Positions 10,601 to 16,616 of a stretch of 16,616 nucleotides of DNA are shown one piece after another (position 1 is the first letter of the stretch; each line of letters begins with the position of its first letter). The notes beneath the pieces were generated by a model. It ran no database searches. It worked only from the letters and a program-made list of their open reading frames with translations, and was not told the origin of the DNA. The DNA is from Pleurotus djamor (Eukaryota; Basidiomycota; Agaricomycetes; Agaricales; Pleurotaceae). A program made the translations under genes and the position numbers. Location of the stretch: NCBI GenBank assembly GCA_029747585.1, contig JAPEVF010000963.1:1-16616 (forward strand), read 5' to 3'.

Positions 10601-11439
10601 TTGCTAGCAAGTAGTTCGTCTATCCTGCTCGTCTGGGTGAAACGATTCGATTCGTTGACACCTAATGCTCTCTCGCTCAGGGACAGCCATGGCCGAGACC
10701 AAGGATGCTGTCCCGCTCCCTGAAAAGACAAGTACCCAACCCAGGGGAAGGGTACCCATCCCAACAGGGGGACGAGCTCAAGCCGGCAGCGGTGTAGTAC
10801 GTAGTATACAAAGCGTAGAGGAATGTAACAAAGTGAAATGGGAAATGACGAAATAGGGAAAGTGGAAGGGTGGGAGAAAACAAAATAAGCTCGAAGTATG
10901 CAACTATCGAGCGTGAATGTAAGAAACAGAGGCTACGAAGGGGAGCCACTAGCGTACCTATCGAGCGTGAATGTAAGAAACAGAGGCAAGGGAGCCTCGT
11001 GTAGTATGAACGCGATAAATACGAGAGAGAACAAAGGAAGAGGGGAGATAGGGGAGTCATGTGCGTCGCCCGATAGACCCTGGATAAACTACGTCTATCC
11101 AACTCATCTAGGACCCCCTCGTTGCGCTCAAATTCATACCTCATGCTTCGTAGTTGTATGTCCTTCATCCCTCTCATGTATACTCTACTTACTCTATGCA
11201 TATCTCTTGCTTGCTCGGTAACTACTGAGAATGAATGCATATGATGATTGATCCCTACCTATTGCCCGCTGTCTTTGAGTGACCACCACCTAGTGCATCT
11301 CTGTCGCCCTTCTGATTGTCGTTGTCAATCACAGTGAACACGAACATGGACATGAAGTTCAACCCGACATGGAACTCGGAATAAATGTGACGCTGAAGTT
11401 GAACACGGGTGATGTATGGGGTAATAAACAGAGGACAAA
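10601..11439. other. Region downstream of the DUF2235-WD40 gene
   Basis: This lies beyond the 3' end of the - strand gene that stops at 11440. It contains one ORF of 187 codons on the - strand (10677-11240), which is unrecognised and includes a duplicated CFLHSRSI segment that simply reflects the DNA tandem repeat at 10904-10987. There is no motif and no conserved splicing. The first part (11255-11439) is probably the 3' untranslated region of the WD40 gene. Confidence 0.4.
10904..10987. repeat. Imperfect tandem repeat, 54-bp period, two copies
   Basis: A 30-base word beginning CTATCGAGCGTGAATG and ending CAGAGGC occurs identically at 10904-10933 and 10958-10987. Each is followed by an A/G-rich tail ending in GGGAGCC, so the duplicated unit is slightly longer than the identical core. 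With only two copies and a 24-base spacer in a eukaryotic context, this is a local duplication rather than an array. Confidence 0.9.
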
Positions 11440-14400
11440 TCAATCTACCAGTTCGTTGTCTCCCATGTCAATATCCCAAAGATGCAGTGCACCTTTTTCA
11501 CCTCCAGATACGAGCCGCTTCCCATCCAGCGAGAAAGCAAGTGACACAACTGTCTCACCACAATCAAACTCCCAGATCTTCTCCCAGGTACCCCATTTCC
11601 ATAACCGTACCCTGTGGTCTTCGCTCCCCGTCGCAAGCACCCGTCCATCATCTCGCACTGCCAGACACCGAGTTGAGAAAGCATCATCGTGGGCTTTGAA
11701 CGTGTGCGTGATCTTCCCCCGATCGGCGCTCCAGATGTTCACGCGGCCATTGTCAGTCTCAGAAACGATCTGATCTCCGGACAGACTCCATGCAGGTGAA
11801 TATGAGTGTAGAGAATCTTCCAACTGAATCCCCACATTGTCGGCCAAGTTCCAAAGTTTGAGCCAAGTCCCAGGAACTTTGAGTACCAATAGAGAGCCAT
11901 CCCTGGAGAAAGGAAGGCGATGGATCATGTTGTCCCCACCTTGGAATCTCTTGAACACCTCCCATTGCTCTCCTTCCTGTTGCCACAGCTTGATCCAGCC
12001 ATTCAGATGCCCCGTTGCCAGTGTGTGGCCATTGTAGGAGAAGCATGTGGACCAGATCATGATGCCACGCGTGTTGGGATCCCTGTTGTCAGTACATTTG
12101 GTGACTGAGGGCGGTTGCTTGGCGGTGTTGATGATGTTAACATCTTTCCCATCCCCAACGGCAACGTGTGAACCATCAAGGGAGATCGTCGAATAACCCC
12201 CTCGAACGACCGCGATTTCCGTAGGAGGTTCAGTGGATCCATCCCAAATCAAAATGTACGTTGTTGACTCAGGGTGTGAGGTAAATATGATTTTTGTTGG
12301 GTCCAGGTGGGAGAACTTCAGGTTCCATATATATTTGTTGTATGTCTGGTGATTTACACACGCTAGGCGCACCTTTGTTCATCAGATCGCTCCGAAAACA
12401 CAACTGCAGAGCTCACCAAAATGATTCAAGACTACGGCCAAATCAGGCATACGCTTGGCCGCAACCCTTCCCACCCAGCGTCGAATATCATAGGCCTTAG
12501 ACCCATATCCATCTCTTGATCGCGGGAGATTTACTGCTGCGAGAAGCTGGACCAGAGCTTCCTTGAGATCATGTGCGTTAATTCCAGTCGTAGCATTCCG
12601 TGGCTGTAGCGAAATGTCGAGGGCCGCGAGGAGTACCTTCCCGATACTAGGGAGCTCATTCAGGGATATTTGTCGTGATGCTGCGTCGATGTATGAGGAA
12701 ATTTCGGGTAGTTTGAATTGAGGAAGTACTCACCGTGAACTTCCAAGTAGGACCGAAGAGCCAGCATGGAATGCGAGTATTGGGTAACCACCTCAGATGA
12801 GACGCTGCTCGTGGTGGATAGAGTTGTGACGGCCTCCTCAAGTGAAGAAAGAAATGCAGCAGAGTTTTCAAAGGGATCGAATTCGAAAATGGGATTGTCT
12901 TGCGAGAGCTCGCATTTCTCAAACAAGCTCTCCCAGTCACGACAACCAGATGGCGGGGATGCTTTAGGACAATAAAGACCCTTTGATGTTTGATGGCGTG
13001 TGAAGACGGTGTGGTGGATTCGTTGTCCTGGCTGCACACGTCGACCAGCGCAAAAGTGTGGCCTGCGTGGGCATTAGTTTATAGTCCAGGCGGAGCTCAG
13101 CTCAAAACACGTACCACCATGTCGAGCCGTCTTCATTTTCATAGGACAAGGACCGAATCGGTAATATTTCGAGAGGGAGCCAGAACCACTTGAGGGATTC
13201 CGTAAGGGGCAATGGCTCCCAAGGCTTTGTCGTAGATTTGAAACGAAGGCCCCGCTTCTCGGCCTCTTGCATCATCCACCGAAGCGACGGACTGAAGTTG
13301 GTGAGCTCGGGATTCGCAATATTTCCTCCGCTGCTAGAAAGGATGACTTAGACATGGAGCGAATAAAAAGAAGGAAAGGAACAACATACACGTCTGAATG
13401 TGTTCCCGCGAACCACACCTCCTTCACATCACCTCGAGTATCACCTTTGCGCGGTCCCAAGCCACCATTGGCATATTCAGGCTGAAACTTCACTCGTTGT
13501 TCGTCCAAAGCCAGCGCGTGGCGAAAAGAGCAGACATGTCCCATGCCGGAGACAGTCTCAGGGAGTGACTGCCCGCGGAGGAGCCCAATCGACGAGACGG
13601 TATCCCTGGGTGAATGGAGAATGAGCAAAAGCGAGGATTCCTGGCTATGGGTGACTCACCATGCACCTACGAAATGGACCTTTACGTCTTCGTGACATAG
13701 TGTACTCTTGAACTGACGACAGAGAATATCCTCCGCGCTTTCAAAGTTTTCGATACTCTTGTTGTTCGCGCTTCTATCGCGCTTGGAATTGCTAGTAACC
13801 GAAGCGTATAGTTCATACGCACTTTGCAGGTAATTCATGAGTCCAACAACCAATGGTAGAACGGTAATACTCACAATGGAATTTGATTGTCGCTTCCTTT
13901 ATGGAGGAGTCCAACCTACGTCAGCCATTCAGTATGTCACCGTTGGAGAACCAAACACTAACTCACCTTCTCGATCATCCCAGCGACGACTCGAACCTGG
14001 TAGGCACCGCGTGAGAAGCCTTCAGCGGGGTATCAATAACTTGGGATTGTAGGGAATGGATCAACGTCTCACCGAACATGAATATCCTGTCACCCGGCTG
14101 GTAAGTCTCTGAGAGCCATTTGTACGCAGCATGGACGATCCGTTCAAAATTCCTGGAAGTACCATTTATTGGAGGTAATCGCGGCGGACAGACAAGCAAC
14201 GGACGTACCAAGCAATTGCAGTGTCAACAGTATGGTCAAATACTTGCTTGAAATACTTCCAGGATCGAAATGAGGGTGTTGCGTAAGTCCCGATCCCGCT
14301 GTTGTAAAATGTGAGCTGTTCATCCGCTAGCTTAATCAAACGACTGTAAATTTCGATGATATTGCTGCTCTGGATGAGGGGCTGAGAAATAAGGGTATAA

Positions 14401-14646
14401 CCAGCAAAGTCGGCCACGTACTTGCGCGCTGAACTGGTTCGCCGTGCCGTCGATGCAGAGAACCAAGTTTCGACCACCCTCCGTTCCGTGAGGACAGTTG
14501 AAAAGAGGTTCTTTATCGAAATCATGGAACATGAAGAATTTCGTGAACTGGCGCCTGGTCTTCTCGCTGGGTTCTTCAGGCTTCGGCTGTGGAACCTGAG
14601 GAGCGTCGTCGAACAAGCCCGGCATCGGCATATCAGCGAAAGACAT
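11440..14646 (-). CDS. DUF2235 (Tle1-like lipase domain) protein with C-terminal WD40 propeller
   Basis: Eleven exons with consistent phases: 14646-14422, 14369-14209, 14152-14073, 14019-13967, 13915-13875, 13821-13660, 13605-13390, 13333-13115, 13062-12734, 12680-12417, 12362-11440. Introns are 51-56 nt and the product is 890 aa. DUF2235, the alpha/beta-hydrolase fold of type VI secretion phospholipases of the Tle1 group, spans about 60-370: LVLCIDGTAN (61-70), DRIFMFG then FSRGAY with nucleophile Ser158 in GxSxG, VGAWDTVSS (Asp242) and FAGTHSDVSGGN (His310). Which acids complete the catalytic site is inferred. A helical linker of about 390-585 follows. Residues 590-890 form WD40-type repeats, including GHLNGWIKLW, DNGRVNIWSAD, GSEDHRVRLWKWG and GEKGALHLWDID, likely a single propeller. 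No signal peptide or membrane segment is evident, so it is probably cytosolic. Substrate and role are unknown. Splice boundaries are my own inference; family calls are strong. Confidence 0.92.
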
Positions 14647-15100
14647 TGGGGTAAGTTTGAATCAGGAGGAGCAGCGTTGGAACATCATATTTCTAGTACT
14701 TGGGCAGCGCCGAGTGACACTGCTTAGAGGCTGTTACTGATTGATGTCAACACATTGTGCGCTTTCTCCAATGAGCTCAAGAAAGCCTCCCCGTGTTGAT
14801 CAAAAGTTACGTTTAGAAGTAGATGGGCTGACATGGTGATCAGTGGGAATCGGATAGATGGCAGCACAATTGATGGTGTTATACAGGCGGGGAAATGCTA
14901 GCAAGGACAAACCTCCGGATTTCTTAGCAAGAGAGCGAGCGAACTTTTGTGCCACCAGTCGGACAGAGCGCCAGTACAAGCAAAGTATAAGATGTTGTTG
15001 GCATGTTCAAGGCCTGAAAGCAAACCATCAATGCATCAAGGACCACCGGGGATGAGGAGAAATGTAATTCAGAGAATGCCGAATCAAACTCATTTACATC
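14647..15100. other. Upstream region of the DUF2235-WD40 gene
   Basis: About 450 bases lie between the start codon of the - strand gene and the first possible + strand start of X copy 2. ORFs are short and have no motif. It should contain the promoter of the DUF2235-WD40 gene, and possibly a divergent promoter for X, but I could not identify a TATA box or a repeated operator-like site. Confidence 0.45.
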
Positions 15101-15103
15101 CTC

Positions 15104-15514
15104 ATGGGAACGTCCATGGAGAGAAGTCAAGGACGTCACGATGAAACGGTGGAAACACAAATTTCGTGTGGACATGAAGGAGTTCGAACTCGGTGTCGAA
15201 CCTCTGCAGTTTCATCTCCAGAAGCCGTAGCCAAGCACGCACATACACCTCTTTGTCCAAACACCCATCTTCGCCCGCCCGGACTGCAATGCTGCCTCAC
15301 CTCAAGCTTTCGTCTCTTCTGCGTACCTTGATCATAGGCTACGTATCCTGGCTAGAAGTCTGAATGGGGGACTATCTGGACACGGCTGGCTGGTGCGTTC
15401 GCCTTACCCCCGCTCTCAGCCATTTTACTGACCTTTTTTGCGTTTTTCTTTCTTTTAGACAATCCCCCATCAACGAATGCCGTCTACGATCCAAACGATG
15501 ATACCTACACTTAG
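15104..15514 (+). CDS. Gene X, right copy (hypothetical protein, structure uncertain)
   Basis: Unrecognised. A + strand frame opens at ATG 15104 (MGTSMERSQGRHDETVETQ) and runs through EAVAKHAHTPLC and PNTHLRPP to 15331. A later exon appears to start after TAG at about 15354 (KSEWGTIWTRLAD). It is followed by a 66-nt intron at 15393-15458 with donor GTGCGT, branch-like CTGAC, a pyrimidine tract and TTTTAG, and then by a last exon reading NPPSTNAVYDPNDDTYT, which stops at 15512-15514. The phase across that last intron is consistent. The join between the first ORF and the KSEWG exon is not resolved: relative to copy 1 there is a 10-base length difference in that part, so this copy may also be damaged. 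On the opposite strand KEVYVRAWLRLL is also conserved, but it shows fewer synonymous differences. Confidence 0.35.
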
Positions 15515-15683
15515 CTCACGGCTATGACTCAGCGGCTGACATGCTTTTCGGCTGCTGGTGCGTGAACCATTGGTTCAACCTCTGTCTTGAAGTTGACCTG
15601 CTTTTTCGCTCCTTCTTTCTGGAAACCTTTCCTTCCATCCGTACTCGCTCGTAGCTCGAAGATAGACCTCGCTAAACGCTTCT

Positions 15684-16612
15684 TCACTCATCGGCCGCTG
15701 ATTCCGACCTTTTACGATTGGCGGCCGGGTTTTTGAGGAGGTTTTGGGTTTGTGGAGGTGTCGAGCAGAGGGAGGATCGGTTTTGGATGAGTGGAGGTGG
15801 TCTCGAAGACACTTCAAGCCACTGAAGATTAGGGCATGGCGCTGCCACGCACACAAGGTCTTTCACAGCCTAGGCGAAACTCAGGCCCCAAGCCCACGTC
15901 TCAAAGAGCCGCCTCTTCCTCGTTTCTCATGAGACGAGCAGGTTATCGACGACCTACCCACCATCTACCAGCAACACGACTTACTATCTTCTCAGTAACC
16001 AGCACCAATTCCTCAACGCAGCCCGCTTCGGCGTAGAGCGACACGCGTATTCCATCCAAGAAAGTCGCCCCCTCTTTCCTCCTCCTCCTCCTTCGACCTG
16101 CCATGTGAGACGGGAGCGGAGGAAGGCAAGCTCCTCTAGTCCACTACGTTACTCAAGAACACCAGACAACATTGCTACCGCACTTAGATGACCAAATGAG
16201 TCTGCGACCGCCATCGATCTCGAGATCACATTCCACGGTTCGATTTGCTGCCATCCAATGGTAGCCTCCGCATGGTCATGGCTCGAGCTCGTCGTGCTCC
16301 GATGGTCGGTTTGGCCTCGGAAGGGATGAAGCTGGCTCAGACGTTGTGCGCACCCATTTCTCTCTGCTGTCTGGGTCTTGACTGACACCTCTGTTCTTTT
16401 ACAGGTCATATTTCACTCGCACATCTCGTAATCGCCGCACGAATCGCCTCCAAATGTTCAAGCTTCGTCAAGCCGCTCTCTTTGCGTCGGGTCCCAGACN
16501 TTTGATCAGCCNGCCGGCAGCTTTTTGGGAGTTTCAAGTTGGAGTTGGGTGAGATGCGGTGTGGAGTTGGAGGTGGGAGGGTGACGAAGAAGGTGCTGGC
16601 ATGCTCAAGCAC
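15684..16612 (-). pseudogene. Gene Y, right copy, interrupted; may continue past the window edge
   Basis: On the - strand, a block GTRRKESGLTKLEHLEAIRA lies at about 16440-16495, within a 68-codon ORF that begins at 16612. It is followed by EVSVKTQTAERNG and RLSQLHP (about 16335-16395). SSLCSTPPQTQ and downstream residues follow at about 15690-15775. The last two blocks are adjacent in the left copy but about 550 bp apart here. Two N bases (16500, 16512) lie inside the first block's ORF. No domain is recognisable. If the extra 550 bp is not an intron, the gene is disrupted. Confidence 0.3.
15778..16327. mobile_element. About 550-bp segment absent from the left duplicate
   Basis: In the left copy (near 6736-6755) the sequence passes straight through AGAGGATGAAGCT. 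In the right copy the same word is split: GGAGGAT at 15771-15777 and GGGATGAAGCTGGCTCAG at 16323-16340, with about 550 bases between. GGAT occurs at both edges. The segment has a CT-rich tract near 16066-16092 and short ORFs without motifs. An insertion with a short target duplication, a retained intron, or a deletion in the other copy all fit; terminal inverted repeats were not evident to me. Confidence 0.35.
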
Positions 16613-16616
16613 GGCT

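Larger units (their letters stand above)
13820..16490. repeat. Right copy of the diverged direct segmental duplication
   Basis: Partner of 3830-6960, in the same orientation. Order: DUF2235 exons up to the start of exon 6 (13821-14646), the X blocks (15219-15253, 15393-15514), 15543-15570, and the Y blocks (15730-15777, 16375-16391, 16435-16485). The match still seems present where the N bases begin near the right end of the window, so the unit may extend beyond it. Confidence 0.8.

Noticed and set aside
10904..10987. Possible CRISPR-like repeat-spacer pair.
   Set aside because: Only two copies, and the genome is eukaryotic by its introns.
10677..11240. 187-codon - strand ORF.
   Set aside because: No domain, low-complexity Leu/Ser composition, and the repeated CFLHSRSI is explained by the DNA tandem repeat. 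No splice or homology support.
12660..13039. Two overlapping - strand ORFs of 125 and 127 codons that could be separate small genes.
   Set aside because: One is exon 9 of the DUF2235-WD40 gene running past its donor at 12733; the other is its out-of-frame shadow.
1..16616. tRNA, rRNA, retrotransposon or DNA-transposon coding genes.
   Set aside because: Reading both strands, I found no cloverleaf with a convincing T-loop, no reverse transcriptase or integrase motifs, and no transposase signature. A covariance-model and profile search would be needed to exclude weak cases.

Overview
The window comes from a filamentous fungus, most likely an agaricomycete (mushroom-type basidiomycete). The genes are split by many GT-AG introns of 46-57 nt, and a DUF2235 lipase-like domain is fused to a WD40 propeller, an architecture I associate with basidiomycetes. 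Four N bases (about 113, 10577, 16500, 16512) indicate a draft assembly, so isolated single-base frame breaks may be sequencing errors. This assignment is inference; no marker gene fixes the species.

Layout. (1) 195-3152, + strand: a 12-exon CLC-type chloride/proton antiporter with every signature motif of the membrane part but no CBS module; coding-like sequence continues in another frame to 3316. (2) 3317-3757: intergenic, with a perfect 20-bp palindrome. (3) 3758-4699, - strand: a truncated, frameshifted DUF2235 pseudogene. (4) 4700-6160: no gene I can support. (5) 6160-7090: remnants of two unrecognised genes, called X and Y here. (6) 7090-11439: gene-poor, with overlapping ORFs that I could not assign, plus a 54-bp tandem repeat. 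(7) 11440-14646, - strand: an intact 11-exon gene of 890 aa, DUF2235 plus WD40. (8) 14647-15100: noncoding. (9) 15100 to the right edge: second copies of X and Y.

The main structural result is a diverged direct segmental duplication. DUF2235-X-Y occurs at about 3.85-6.96 kb and again, in the same order and orientation, at about 13.8-16.5 kb. The left DUF2235 copy stops early in the sixth exon, has no WD40 part, and carries an 8-nt deletion just after its lipase nucleophile. The right copy is complete. The right copy carries about 550 bp between two Y blocks that are adjacent in the left copy, and the left copy has about 0.9 kb more between DUF2235 and X.

X is the best candidate for something undescribed. 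Its + strand 3' splice site, stop position and third-position differences are shared by both copies, although I cannot name the protein. The CLC carrier and the DUF2235-WD40 protein have no evident functional link.
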